Positions 23,036 to 35,700 of a stretch of DNA of 64,000 nt are shown here, one piece after another. The position numbers were made by a program, and so were the translations under genes. Where the stretch lies: NCBI GenBank assembly GCA_015143295.1, contig CM026557.1, forward strand, positions 21,361,760-21,425,759, in the 5' to 3' direction. Below the pieces are notes generated by a model. It was given only the letters and a program-made list of their open reading frames with translations, did not search any database and had not been told where the DNA came from. Position 1 is the first letter of the stretch; every line of letters begins with the position of its first letter. This DNA comes from Tetracentron sinense. Its lineage: Eukaryota > Streptophyta > Magnoliopsida > Trochodendrales > Trochodendraceae.

Positions 23036-24267
23036 GTAAACCAATGAGAAAACCATATGTTCTATGTGTGATTGGATGTGTATGACTTTAATTATATATT
23101 GGCTATTACTATGATTGGAATATATGAGCTATTAGCTATATGTAAAGTATTTCAAATTTTGTCTACCATGTTATACACAAATGCTACACTGACACAAGTA
23201 TATGCATGATCGGTTTTTTTTTTTTTTTTATCAATTATAGGTATCCAAAGATGAAGTAAAAATATAATAGAAAGTAAAGGGAAAGTAATGGAAAAGTAAA
23301 GGGAAAATAATAGAAAGTATATGGAAAAGTAATGGCACAAGATGAATCTACTCATCTATCTCAGGTTGATAGAAGGCTCGCCCATCTTCTGTGGGTACAT
23401 GGGTACTAATCAATTGAGTAATACCGATCGGGGAGGTATAATAGCAGACCACCTGGAAGGGAAAGGGATACTGGTCGTCGGACTCCGATGAATAGCAGGC
23501 CACCCGGAAGGATCATGGATACTGGTCGTCCACTCCGAAGGTAGCCGAAGGTGAGGATAACAGTAGGCCCGCCCAGCTTATGTGGGTGCATAGGTACTAG
23601 TTGCCCGACTCCTTAGGTGGATCTAGGGTATTTTAAGTACTTGTAGATAGAAAGTAATGAGAACTAAGGTATTTTATAATACCCGTAATGTAAAGATGTA
23701 AAGAAACGTAAAGTAAAGATGGTAAAACAAAAGAAAATGTTTCTCTGAGATATATGCATATGATTGTTTTTAAATTATGTTTTCCGCGCTCTGATTAAAA
23801 TAATGCATGTGAAATAAATTAAACTACGATATATATGTTGTATTCATGTTTATGACATTACTATCTAATGGTTTGTATACGCGGAGTATTTACATATTAT
23901 GTCGGTAGGTCATCTCGACATCTGTAGTGAGCGTCCTCAAGAGCCTTGGGTCGAGGGGGAGTATGTTGAAGAGGTACCTACTCCGGAGGAGCTTCAAGAG
24001 TATCAGAGGATACTCGATAGTTGGTGGCCCCGTAATGAGTGAGATAAGGAGAGACTGATACATGTATTTTGATGAGCGAGCATGTTCGCTCTTTATTTTG
24101 GGTTATTGTATAAACTTGGATATAGTATGTATAGAAAATTTTGTATTCTGCTTCCGCTATAGTCATATGTTATACAAGATTTATATGTTGTAGAGGATGT
24201 TTGGTAATAAGTTCACGACGCCAAAGTATCCTAACTCGTAGGGGGTATTTTGGGTCGCAACATGTCA

Positions 24268-25896
24268 CGTGGCACCCTTCTTTAATTTCAACTATTAACT
24301 ATTTCTCTTACACATGTCTCTCTCTTTCAAAACCATTTAAGGGATTTTAGGGGATTGTGATCCTCTATTTTCTCACATAGATAAGGGTGCGTAGAGACGT
24401 GTCCATCTCCCACTTTTCTCTCTCCATCCACACCTATTAAGTCTCCTCATTTTCTGTTTGATCCCCAAAAAACCTCAAATTATTTCTTTCTAAATTTTCT
24501 CTCATGTAACTTATATTTTTCTTTTCTCTCTCAAATGACATGACTCCTCTCAATATTTCCTAATAGTCTTCTCACGTTTATCTCAACTATGTTTTTAGTT
24601 ATTCTCTTTTAATTTTTATTTGTACTCTCGTACATCGCACATGGGCTTTGCTTGTATATGTATATATAGAGTAGTGTTTTACACATGATAAATTTTTATA
24701 AAAATAGTAAGTGACTTTGATTGTTCATATCTATTAAATGATTTTTTTTTTCCCTGTGGAAATCATCTCTTTTTTGACCTGAGAAGATTCTTAAATCCCC
24801 CTTAGTCTCATAGAAGCTTATTAATTATACTATCTTCACAATTATTCTCTCAATTGTCAAAATAGTCAAGTGATTTTGTAGTTTGTACACAGAATTTTTA
24901 AATACACAAATAAACTATTTTATTAATTATAAAAAATATTTCACTTGTATCAAATCAAAACTTATGAATAGTTAAGTTAATCCAAAATGAAATAATAAAT
25001 ATTTTGTTACCACATTACTAGTGGGCGGCACGTGCGATGCACGTGAGAGAGAGGGGAAGGGGAGAGAAGAGGGATCCTAGTGAAGGCATTTTGAAAAAAA
25101 AATATATATATTTTGGGTATAGAAACTTGAGAGACTTTTTGAATAAAAAATTTGTGAGGAACACGGTAGTATAGAAAGAGGCATTTTGAGAATCAAAAAA
25201 TCCTATTTTTTCTCTTGAAAAGTAGTTACCATGTAGAGAGGGGAAGGGGAGAGAGACAGGGAAGAGGGACTCTAGTAAGGAAATCTTAAAATTTTAACTT
25301 AAAAAGATGGAGTAGTGAGTTGAAACTACCTCATAACACGTCCCTATTTTTTCTCTTGAAAAGTATTTACAATGTAAAGAGGGTGTGCATCTCTGTTGAG
25401 AAACCAATGAGGGAGCATGAGAAAAGATTAGGATAAGTCAAAATTGGGACTCATTAGGAATATTAGGAAAAGATCAACTAACTTTTTAACATCGGTTCTC
25501 TCATTATAATAGTAGAGAAAAATATAATTAGATGTTTGTATATTATGATTAGACGGCAAGAGCAAAGACTTTGTTTAGTAGCAACGTCTCCAAACATATA
25601 TAAAGAGATAAACCAGAGGAAGAGCTTCCGTGGTTTTCTATTTTGATGAACTACCATGACTGACGATAAAGCTGTGAAATGGAGGAAGGAAAAAAGTATT
25701 TGGTATTCCTGTGGCCATGTGGGGTTATCTACCAGAGCTTTGCAAATCACATGAAAGTGGATCTCAGACTCCTATCATTGATTGACAGAAACATGGCATA
25801 ACAACTTATAAATGTTTATTTGTAAAACTTAGAGATGTTGCATAACTGCTTCTCTTAATCTTAGCCGTCTGATCGATCTCCAAATGATTCTATAAG
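24268..25896. other. Intergenic, AT-rich, with a degenerate direct repeat
   Basis: Two diverged copies of a GAGAGGGGAAGGGGAGAGA ... TTTTCTCTTGAAAAGTA unit start near 25,049 and 25,235. CGTGCGATGCACGTG near 25,027 and TCGTACATCGCACATG near 24,631 look like ends of a non-autonomous element, but no TSD was found. No gene recognised. Confidence 0.4.
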
Positions 25897-26039
25897 CTAT
25901 GTTTGGTTACCGAGTAAATTGATAAAAACATGGAAAAGAAAAGAAAATTTTGGATTTTTAATACAATTTTTAGTTGTGTTTTGCCTAATTTTCTTTTCTT
26001 TTCCATATTTTTACTTATTTTCTAGTCAACCAAACATAG
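25897..26039. mobile_element. Short foldback MITE
   Basis: 143 bp flanked by inverted CTATGTTTGGTT / AACCAAACATAG; most of the sequence folds on itself (AGAAAATTTTGG... against ...AATTTTCTTTTC). The TSD is not clear. Confidence 0.6.
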
Positions 26040-27394
26040 GGTAAGTGTGTATTCGGAATACAAGTAAACGGGTTGATTACTTTTCAAGTTACTAATTTTA
26101 TTGTTACTCTTTTGAAAGCTGAAATCAAAAGTTATTTAAATATTCTCTCTAGATATTAACATTGCTGAAAATGCACTCATTTTAGGGCTCATAAATAATT
26201 GAAAAAAAGTAATGCTCTAAGGTAGCGTTTGGTAACACCAATCTAAATAAGGAGAGCTTATTTTAAAATTGTGTTTAATTGGACTTCAGATTGTTAAGTA
26301 AAGGTTACTTGATCGGAGTGCTTATTACAAAAAGTAGCTAGTGAGCTACTTTTTTAATAAGAAGTAAAAACTCCTAGTTCAAAAAGATTTGCTGGACCGG
26401 TGGATATATCAACTCGTTTAAAAATTTCAATTTAAACATCCATCACACATACATTTTTTACTAGTCTATTTAAACATGAAAAGTTAAATATTATGACACT
26501 TGATAGTTATAATTATTTAATTTATATATATATTTTTTAATTTTTTTAATCTAAAATATTATGTTTATAATAGGACTCCTAATAAAGTTAAAGTTAGTAT
26601 ATTTAAGACCCTTAAACATTTCTACTAACCTATTTAACATATTTAAGCTATTATCCTATCTAATTATTTCAATAATTAGATAAACAATTTGCATCTAATA
26701 ATTTTATTTAAAATATGTAAACATATTATAATTTATTAAAGGATTAAAAAATAAAAAATGATTTATTTCGGTTGAAATTTAGATAATTCAAAATATTTTT
26801 GTCCAATAAAATATTAAAATATTTATATTTCTAAAATTTTGTAAAAATATTCAAAATTTCAATTTCAATCAGTCTTAAATTGACGAAATTTTCACAATTT
26901 CAAACCTTGATAGATGTGCTGGACTGGTTGATATCCACTCGTTTTACTAATCTTGAACAGAAACCAACCATACTAATTGGGTTGCAGCCAAACCGTGAAA
27001 AAAAAAGAGAAATAGTTAACATACCCATGAAATCCATTTCCAAACCTAAGTCTCCACCTCATTGGTCTATGCCCCCTCATAACTACTCACCATCTGTGGT
27101 GAGATGGTGCCTTACGGCAGCCCATAAATATGTTGACAATTAAGGTATACCAAATTGTTTGTCCTACTTATTCCGTTCATAGAATTCTGACAATTAAGGT
27201 CTGTCATTTCCGTAGGCCAATAGAATTTTGACAATTGAGGTATACTCCCTTTTGTCATTTCCGTGATGATAATATACTCTTCTTGAAGGACTTTTATTAT
27301 AAATTTGGTTGCAAGAACATATCTACCCTCGGGAGTGCTAGCACAGTAGCACCAAAGATCCTGTAAATAAAATGTCAAATCACTTCTTACAGAC
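26040..27394. other. AT-rich intergenic stretch
   Basis: Very AT-rich with many TTTAAA runs at 26,450-26,880. A GGTAGCGTTTGGTAACACC start at 26,221 looks like a MITE end without a matched partner. The ORF at 26,880 is not recognisable as a gene. Confidence 0.4.
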
Positions 27395-27886
27395 TAGGGC
27401 TGTATTGGTGCCGGGCTTTTCCGGGCTTGATCAAGCCCGGCTCGGCTTGAAAGGGTTTGTTCTAGGCCCAAAGCCCGGTTCAACCAGAAATCAAGCTTGA
27501 AAGCTCGGCCCGAATTCAAAAGTTTGACTCAAAGCTCAGCTGAGCCCGAATTGATTCAAGTTCGAGTCGGGCTTGACTTGGCTCAAGCTCAGTTTCAATA
27601 CTTTTTTTTAAAAAATTAATAATAATATATATAAATAATATTTTTATCTTTGTTTTATTTTTTTTAATAATATTCGAGCCGAGCTGAGCTGAGCTCAAGC
27701 CGATCCGAGCCTCAATCAAGTCGGTCGAATCAAATAAGGGTTGGCCCGAGCTCGGCTTGATTGGATTTTCAAACTTTTTTTAGGCTTGGCTTGGCCATAT
27801 TTAAGCCTAAAATTCTAACCGATCTCGGGCCAAACCGAGCCGAGTCGAACCGCACAAACGGGCCGATTAGGTTTTGTGCAGCCCTA
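27395..27886. mobile_element. hAT-like MITE, GGGCTTGGCTC-rich
   Basis: Ends TAGGGCTG and CAGCCCTA are inverted repeats. The body is rich in GGCTTGA/TCAAGCC and related to the 48,939 element. No exact 8-bp TSD is visible, so the class is by similarity only. Confidence 0.55.
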
Positions 27887-28422
27887 CATGGGTTCAAATT
27901 CAAAGAAGGTTTTAAATTTCCCTTTTCTATGAGGCGATACCATTTTTCGTTTAGCTTGTTCTCTTTTTGGTCTACCACTATGAGTGATATCTAGGGTTGC
28001 AATTTCTGACCCAACCCCTTGCCTTTAAATGGGTCTGGGTTAATGTTTCGATCTGAGTCATTTACAATTGGGTCGGGTTTGGCTCTCTGGGCCCTGCATG
28101 CGAAAATACCTAATTAATTATTAGTATGCTATAACTATATATAGTTTATTATATATTTTAACACATTTATTGAATATTAAAATTAAGTTTAATATTGTTA
28201 TAATTTATGAGCTAATTAATTTATATATTTAATTATATTTATTTATTTAAACGGATTGGATTCTTGGGTTGAGTGTGATAAATGATACCTTTAACCAAAA
28301 AAAGTTGTGTAGCGGTTGATATGCAGTGGTAATTTTGCAAAAACAAAAAAAATTCTTTATAATTATAAGATTGCCACCACCATACCATACAATAAAATGG
28401 GGAGCGCTGTTTAACGCCTTAA

Positions 28423-28998
28423 GAGCATCTCCAACCCAATTTCTTAAATTTCTCTACTTTTACTCTACAGTAGAGAGTTTTCTTAAAATAGGAGACCATT
28501 TTTTCTCCTTGCAACTCCAACCCCAATCTTTACTTCTTCTCTACTTCTATTTTAATACTCACTTTTTTATTTCTTTTTATTTTAACATTATTGCAACTGT
28601 TGAGAGTTCAATTGCACTCCAACCCCACTTTTTTATTTCTTTTCTAAAAACTAATATTATATTGTTAAATTCCAAGGGTTAGTGAATCTTAACCATAGTT
28701 AATAAAAGGTAAAAGAGACACGTGTTGGTTTGTGGGTGCGATTGAACTCTCCCTTATTAGTTCAATCACAATTGACTATGGTTCCCAACCTTACTTCATA
28801 TTCAAATGATTTGACAAGACTTTAAAAAAAATAATATAATAATAGTAAAGAGGGGGATTTTATTCCCTACTAGTAAGGAGCCAGATCTCCAACCCTATAG
28901 TATGGAGGGCATATAGGGAGTGTGTTGGAGTGTTTAAAATAGGGTATGCCTCTACTGTAGAGAAGAGAGCTCCTCTTGAGAGTGCATTGGAGATGCTC
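28423..28998. mobile_element. PIF/Harbinger Tourist-like MITE (576 bp)
   Basis: Terminal inverted repeats GAGCATCTCCAA and TTGGAGATGCTC, with the 3-bp TSD TAA on both sides (28,420-28,422; 28,999-29,001). Subterminal TCTCTACTTTTACTCTACAGTAGAG also pairs with the other end. A copy of the TAACCATAG repeat family lies inside (28,670-28,790). Confidence 0.8.
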
Positions 28999-29340
28999 TA
29001 AAGCAAAGCTCTGATTTGTATTTAAACTGAAAAAATAACTCCAAATTGTTAGACGCTATGCACAAGCATCCTGGGTTTGCTCCATGTGATCATGTGTTCA
29101 ACTCCCACTCCTTGACTTACCCTAGTATTCGTAGGGAAAATTTTGAGTGGGTCGGTGCAGAATGAAAACTATCTTAATGACCCTCCGGGTATATCGGAAT
29201 TACATAGGTGACTTCTGGTAATTCAAGACATGTGAAAAAAGTCACGTGTGGAGATCTTATTTTCTTTTGACTCATTTGTCAGGATTTCACAATTCCAAAA
29301 GTAAATACCACATGTTTTCATCCATCGCTTCCAACATCAC

Positions 29341-29484
29341 TCCTGTATTGTCGTAAAATGAGGCCATATTTATGGTGCAGTTTCTAGCTTTTCTCTCGAG
29401 AATGATGAATTATCCTGTATTGTCGTAAAATGAGGTCATATTTATGGTTCAGTTTCTAGCTTTTCTCTCCAATGATAAATTATT
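29341..29484. repeat. 72-bp tandem duplication
   Basis: Copies start with TCCTGTATTGTCGTAAAATG at 29,341 and 29,413 and differ by few bases. Confidence 0.85.
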
Positions 29485-29577
29485 AGTTGTGAGCCTTTTT
29501 CTTTTTGAGTTTTTTTTTTTTGTGAAAATACACCTATCTTTTTAGCTATTTGTAAATTCTCATACCTTGTGATTTTG

Positions 29578-29860
29578 TATCTTGCCCCAACTAACTTTTA
29601 AATCTTTTGCAAATCCCCCTTTAAATCCATAACTTAGTTAACCGATGTTAAATTTTGTATGAAATGATCTTTTTAACTTTTTTTTTTATTTCAATGAGAT
29701 TTGTACAAACTTTTCTCTTGTATCTTACCCCAACTAACTTTTAAATTTTTTGCAAATCCCCCCCCCCCCCCCATAACTTAGTTAATCGATGTCAAATTTT
29801 GTATGAAATGATCTTTTTAACCTTTTTTTTTTTTAATTTCAATGAGATTTGTACAAACTT
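29578..29860. repeat. 143-bp tandem duplication
   Basis: Copies start at 29,578 (TATCTTGCCCCAACTAAC) and 29,721 (TATCTTACCCCAACTAAC). The second has a poly-C run where the first reads CCCCCTTTAAAT. Confidence 0.8.
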
Positions 29861-29879
29861 TTCACAAGAGAAGTGCAGA

Positions 29880-30330
29880 ACCACTCATTGTGGTTAAAAT
29901 TTACTCACCCCTAGGATTCATTCATCTGACCTTTTTTTTTAGAGAAATAAATATTAACCGTACGGTTGATTATGCTCAATCACGTTAAAGGGAGCCCTAC
30001 AAGTCGCCATGTGTCCTTTTTACACCCACTAATGTAGTTAAGATTCACTCACCCCTATAGTTCATCAATCTAACCTTGGATTTTAGAAACAATATTAAAA
30101 AAATATTAAACTTAGGTTGATTATACTTAACCATAGTTAAAAATGGCTCTACAAGCCACAACTTGTCCCTTTTAACACCCACTAACTATGGTTAAGATTT
30201 AGTCACCCTTAGGGTTCATCCATCTAACCTTGGTTTTTAGAATTTTTTTTTTTTTTTTTTTAATATTACCCTTAGGTTGGTTAAGCTTAACTACAATCAA
30301 AGGGGGATGAATGAGACACGTGGTGGCCTA
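29880..30330. repeat. Three head-to-tail copies of the TAACTATGGTTAAG repeat
   Basis: Units begin near 29,881, 30,025 and 30,176 with CCCACTAAnnnnGGTTAAGATT-like text and each carries a TTGGTTTTTAGA and a TTAGGTTGATTATACTTAACC part. They share TTTTAACACCCACT boundaries. Confidence 0.75.
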
Positions 30331-30579
30331 TAGAGGTCCACGTTGTGCTGGATCCATTTAAAAAAGGTTAAAATAATATTTTCATAAAAAAATTTAACAT
30401 ATATTAACTAAGGGCCGTTTGGATACACTTCCTACTGTTAAAAATTGGAAACGATTTTCTGTTTTCAATTTTTTTTAAGTAAGAAATATGTTTGACATTA
30501 CTAACTAACTGGTACTTGTTTTAAAAAGGGAAAATAAAAAAACGTGTTTGGTAAATATGATTAAATAATTTCAATTCAT

Positions 30580-30890
30580 GGTGGTGGTAGTGGTGGATGA
30601 TGGTGATGGGTGTACTGTGGTGGTGGTGGGTGGTGTAGTGTCATTGTGGTGTGGAAGTGCGTGATGGTGGGTGGTGGGTAGTGGTAGTGGTGATAGTGGT
30701 GGTTGGTGGGTAGTGTGTAGTGGTAGTGGTAGTGGTGGTGGTAGTGGTTGTGGTGGTGCGTAGTGGGTTGTGTGGTGGTGGTGGTAGTATTGTGGTGGTG
30801 GTTGTGGGTGGTGGTGGTATTGTGGTGGTGGTTGTAGGTGGTGGTGGTCCCATGGTGATGGTGGGTAGGTGTATGGTGGTGGGTCCATGT
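30580..30890. repeat. (GTG)n-rich minisatellite, purine/pyrimidine skewed
   Basis: About 310 bp made mostly of GGT/GTG triplets with TGT and TAG interruptions. The plus strand is strongly G-rich. The ORFs in it (poly-Val, His/Pro-rich) are by-products of the repeat. Confidence 0.95.
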
Positions 30891-31228
30891 TTTCCATTTT
30901 TGTTTTTTATTTTCAAAGATAGAGATAATAGAAATTTTCTTATCTGGATCTTCAAAAATTTTGTTACTAATTTTTTTAAATAAAAAGCAAACAAAATTTT
31001 GTTAAAAACAGAAAATGGAAGTGCAACCAAAATTTAATGGTAGATTTGCAAAAGATTTAATAGTTAATGGGAGCAAAATACAAAATCATAAAAGGCAATG
31101 GGATATTCACAAATAACTGAAAAAATAGGGGGTTATTTACAAAAACCTTTTCCTTTTTTTTTTCTTTGCCTTTTTGAACAGATGGGAACATTTTTACCAA
31201 AAAAAAGAACAGATGGGAACATGGTGGC

Positions 31229-31620
31229 ATGGGCTTCAACGGATTGAAATGGCAAAGAATCCGAATGGGTCTACAGACCGTTTTAGACTGGGGGGTGGAG
31301 TCAAGTGATCTTGGAGTTCTTTCTCTAAAGAATCAGTGGACTTCCTCAAGGGATTATCCCCTCCCCTCTCCCTCATTGGAAAGTTCTTTCTCTGATGGAT
31401 GGCATTTCACAGATGATGGCATCCTGTGGGGTGGTGAAGCTAGGCCCATTCAGAAGCCCAGTGGGCTCTTTCAGAAAGTCTCAATAGTTTCCATTAATCC
31501 TCTTATCTCTCTAGCTCGGTAGCCCCTGCCCAGAGGGACTTGCCTCTGTCGATAATCTATATACTCTGGGAGTTCAGTTTCTTAATCAAGTTTATCTCCT
31601 TTTAGCCACAAAAAATGGCA
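31229..31620 (+). other. Unrecognised segment, possibly a LINE 3' tail
   Basis: A 97-codon open frame (31,229-31,522) with no motif I recognise, followed by a T-rich stretch ending in CACAAAAAATGG. The tail style (CTCTGGGAGTTCAGTTTCTT) recalls some plant LINE 3' ends, but no RT or RNase H domain is present. Confidence 0.25.
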
Positions 31621-32211
31621 AAGAAAGTAAATTAGGATTGGTACATAGCTTTGAAAGTCACCGCTCATGAATCTCAATATCCATCTTCAAAGTCAACATT
31701 CATGATCTCAATATCCGTCATCACCATCATCACTAACAACTAAAATTTCAGCATTGTTGTGGCTGTTTAACTGAAATCTCGATCCGATGGCACCATAGCC
31801 GAAATCTCATTTATGAATCATAAATCCCGTAAGAGTAATTTTGGGTTTTCACTTAATGTTTAGGAGCATATGGGTCCAAAGAAAATGGGATCCACACATT
31901 TCTCCTGTCTCTTTGAAATTGGTCCATCATAATGCCCTTGCTTGGACTAAATTCTTTGCCTAATTGTCCAAGGGAAGGACTGAACCATTGATTTGGACAA
32001 AATTCCCAAAACCACTGTTCCAATTTCGCAATAATCACATTCTTCCTCATGCACTGATGCACACGGTTCTATTAGATCGCACATTAAATCTCAGTTTCAT
32101 CCAGTAACTGACACTTCTCCAAATTCAAAACATGAGCAGCAGGAAGATTTTTTTAAATAAACAAAAAGCAGTGATTAGCAGACCCTATCTCACCCCGTGT
32201 CCTCATGTCCC

Positions 32212-32346
32212 TTTTAACACCCATTTAACCCCAGTTAAGCTTAACCTAATTTTTTTTTTTTTTTTTTTTGTATTTCTAAAAACCAAGGTTGGATTGCTTA
32301 ACCTTAGGGATGAGTGAATCTTAACCATAGTTGGTGAGTGTTAAAA
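32212..32346. mobile_element. TAACCATAG-family MITE, complete-looking copy
   Basis: Ends TTTTAACACCCA and TGAGTGTTAAAA are near-perfect inverted repeats; 135 bp with a poly-T in the middle. Confidence 0.65.
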
Positions 32347-32684
32347 AGTGGGGTGTGGACCAAGAAGGACTAAGGACCGATGATTTCATTTCATAATGAT
32401 AAATTAAGCATTTTCCATAAATAAATTATATACTAGCTGGTTTACTTATTGACTGAAGCTCTTTTCAGAGAACTCCCAAATGAATGCCCAGTCCTGAAAT
32501 AAATGGTTGTTCTGTCTGGACTTCTCTGCAAAGCAAAGTGCCTAATAAAACATTTAAGTAGAAATCAACGCCTTCTTCTCAATATGATTTGTGTAGATAA
32601 GAAACTCCTTCCTTTCCTTTACCATGAGCCCACACCTGTAGTTTTCAAGTTCTTTGGTACTAAATGAAGAGTAGCCATTTCATT

Positions 32685-32790
32685 TCAATATCCAAGAACA
32701 TACATAGTCTGCATGTCCCAGTACACTTTAGACTGCTTCACCTCCTCAGCTCGTTCCGCAATCAGCCTCTCTTTCCAGTACTCTTTGCAT
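32685..32790 (-). CDS. BAH1-like: BAH1-like exon 6 (terminal)
   Basis: Acceptor [26 protein letters not shown] then [14 protein letters not shown] and TGA at 32,685-32,687. The tail matches the family C-terminus. Confidence 0.93.
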
Positions 32791-35700
32791 CTGAAAGATT
32801 TTTAAGTGTCAGCGAAGTGAAATTTCTCGCTAGAAACAGGAATTTCCGGTCTCTTTTCCTCACCTATTTTTCAAAAGCAAATCTAGTTCCATCAAGTGCA
32901 CTGTGTTGGCATATACTCCAACCTGCTTATAAATGGACAAGTACATCATAATCATTAGACAACGACAAAAATACCAGCACTCCTTGTTACAAAGTACAAA
33001 GAAAGAAATTAACAATAACAACAAAGCCATGGTCCATGCCAATCAAAACTCAGTAGCACCTAAGCATCACATCAAGATGGGGCAATGAGGTAGCAGGTAT
33101 CCTGCTAAACCATCTGCTTAGTCATTAGATAGGCACACTGATATATAACCTATGGTGAAGGATCTAGATGCTTGTGCCATAATTGGGTGTCTTAGTCATA
33201 TGCAAGGTTTAAAATTTCGGTGTCGGTATCATTGTACACTTCAGTCATTATGGAAACTGAAACATTTCATGCAAGTTTATGAAAGTATATGGAAACAATG
33301 TAAAAATAATGGAAATGTAGGAAACAATAAGAAAATGTCAATAATCTAAGATAAAATCTTAGTCAAAGATTAATTAAGCTTAAATACACACTTAGAACTC
33401 ATTATATGAAGAAAAAAACACAAGCATATATAGTAATTGTAAGATTCATGTTAAGTGACACTGTTGTCGCTCGTCTGAAACTCTAATGTCAAATGTGCAC
33501 ATTAATGAGAGTTTTATAAAGTAATACATCCTCATAAAGAAAAATATTTTAATATAAAGCCCATAAACTACCAAGTCATGACTTATAACCACATAGAGTT
33601 CCGATTTAGCTCAAAGTCATCATCCATATCCCTACTAGGAGGTTGACAAAGCTCCTACTCTAGGTAATGGCAATTATGTGCCCAAGACTTGTGGCTCAAG
33701 GTTTTAAACTTTGGTTTCGGCATAAACTTCGGTCACCTAGGAAGTGAAAAATGTTTTATGAAAATTTGAGAATATTGCACAAATTTTGAAAACCATGGAA
33801 AGACTGTAAACCTGGAAATATGCATTCATATTCTATGAAATGATTAAAAAAAAAACTCAATAGTAGAGTAGTCAAAATGTCGGCTGGGCCACCACCTCGC
33901 CTAGACAATATCCTTATTGCCTAGATCCAGATCTAGGCAAGCACTCAAGAGTTTCATACACTTGGGTATTGAAATCTTATTGACCAATTAACATTTTCAT
34001 GCATGTCAACCAAAATAGTAATTTATATAAATAAGAAAGTAGCATTTCGATACAAATGGAAATAAAATGTACTGAAACATTAGGAAATGTGTTGGGAAGT
34101 ACTTTAATTTTGATGTTGCAGATAGGTTTTGTGTTCTCATGTAAACATAAGCGTTTCGTACTTGCATCCATCATGTAAACACAAAACCTATGTTTACTAT
34201 GTCTCGTATAGGTTTCATGTTTTCGTACTTGTAAGCGTTTCATGTAAACAAAACCTATGTTTACTATCATATAAATAAGAAAGTATATTACACAAAACCG
34301 ATGACCGGAAGCTCGTTTCCCATACTCGCTTCCTACTTGCATCCATCATGTCTCGTATAGTAATAAAGGGGGCTATGTAGGAAGTGATTTGATAGACATG
34401 ATTCTAAAGCCTAGAGTATAGAGTATAGATCCTGAGCAAGTATCGTTTCATTGAAATCTAAGGCACCTAATTCTCCACAAATATCTCATGTGAGATAAAC
34501 CAAATGTATGCACAATCATCCTAATATAATGAGAATGAGAATGAGAATGATATATATATATATATATGGCACCTAAATTCTCCACAAATATCTCATGTAA
34601 GATAAACCAAATGTATGCACAATGAGAATAATATATACATATATATCATATCGCTTCTCCTTTTTGCTTTGGTAACTATGATTACATAACACCTATATAA
34701 ATATTATATATGGAAATCTTGGGGTACACTCACCAATACTAGATATCGTTTTGGACATTGGAAGAAACATGTTGCAAGCACAAGATGATGGGCATCTAAA
34801 TATTCATGGGCCCACATTAGACATCTCCTAAGCCAAGAAAACAACCCAAGGAATTAAGTAATAAATATAAGAGAAATAACAGCCATAGACATTGACTGTT
34901 GTCACTGTTACAATGACTTGTTACTTTCTAATAATTTATAGTTCACTGTAAATAATTCATAGCTTATGCTATCATAAATAATTTATAATTTATAATTTAT
35001 TATTAAATACCTATTAAAATGTTATAATGGTCTTAAAATAATAGTATAGCATAGCAATATCCGGACAGATATTGTCCAACAACTGTTGTTACATTTTGGC
35101 TCATTGCATAGAGAATTATAGTTTGGCCCAATATTCATCGTAGATAGTGTTATGGTGAGCCCCAAACAAAATGTCATAACTCATAACCCATTCTTTTGGC
35201 ATTATAGAAGTCGTTAAAAAAACCATGAATTAACCCAGCGGGACAATTCTAAATTTCTAACCATTTTGACTAACGAAAAAAGGATATGGTGTGGGGTTCA
35301 GAAGAAATCAACAGACAGGACGAATATGATAAACCGTTCATGTTACACTGTGAACTAGGATGCCTTTAACGTGTTACCCATTGAGTGATGGGTTTTGTCC
35401 TTTTTGCATGCAGTCATGCACATGTCCCCCAATCCACGTAAAGAGGGATCTCAGAACTAATTATCCTTAAGGAATTTCCATTTTCAGGATCTTACTTAAT
35501 AAACCTCTATAGTGACCAGAATTGGTCCCCGAAGGAATATGCAGTTATACCTTTCAAATAGTGTAGTCAAGGCGTCTAGACGATAAATTTAATAAAAATA
35601 TATATATATAATTATATATATATATATATATCACGTATATATATTATTATATATAACATCCAAAAGACCAAAACTCTATGCCCACATTCCACAAAAACAT

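Larger units (their letters stand above)
19659..24262 (+). mobile_element. Solo LTR of a TGTAGAACCCCGG family, outer copy
   Basis: Begins TGTAGAACCCCGG and ends TTTTGGGTCGCAACA, with perfect TSD TGTCA at 19,654-19,658 and 24,263-24,267. Removing the nested copy (20,756-23,035 and one TSD) leaves about 2.3 kb. A TATA-like CTATTTAAACA is near 20,308, preceded by CGGTCGACCG palindromes (20,121-20,130 and 20,142-20,151). No pol domain present. It is probably Gypsy by length and TG...CA ends, but the class cannot be proven. A diverged relative is at 36,184-39,489. Confidence 0.87.

Noticed and set aside
30571..31030. Pro/His-rich and Thr-rich ORFs on the minus strand and a poly-Val ORF on the plus strand
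   Set aside because: They are translations of the GTG/GGT microsatellite in different frames.
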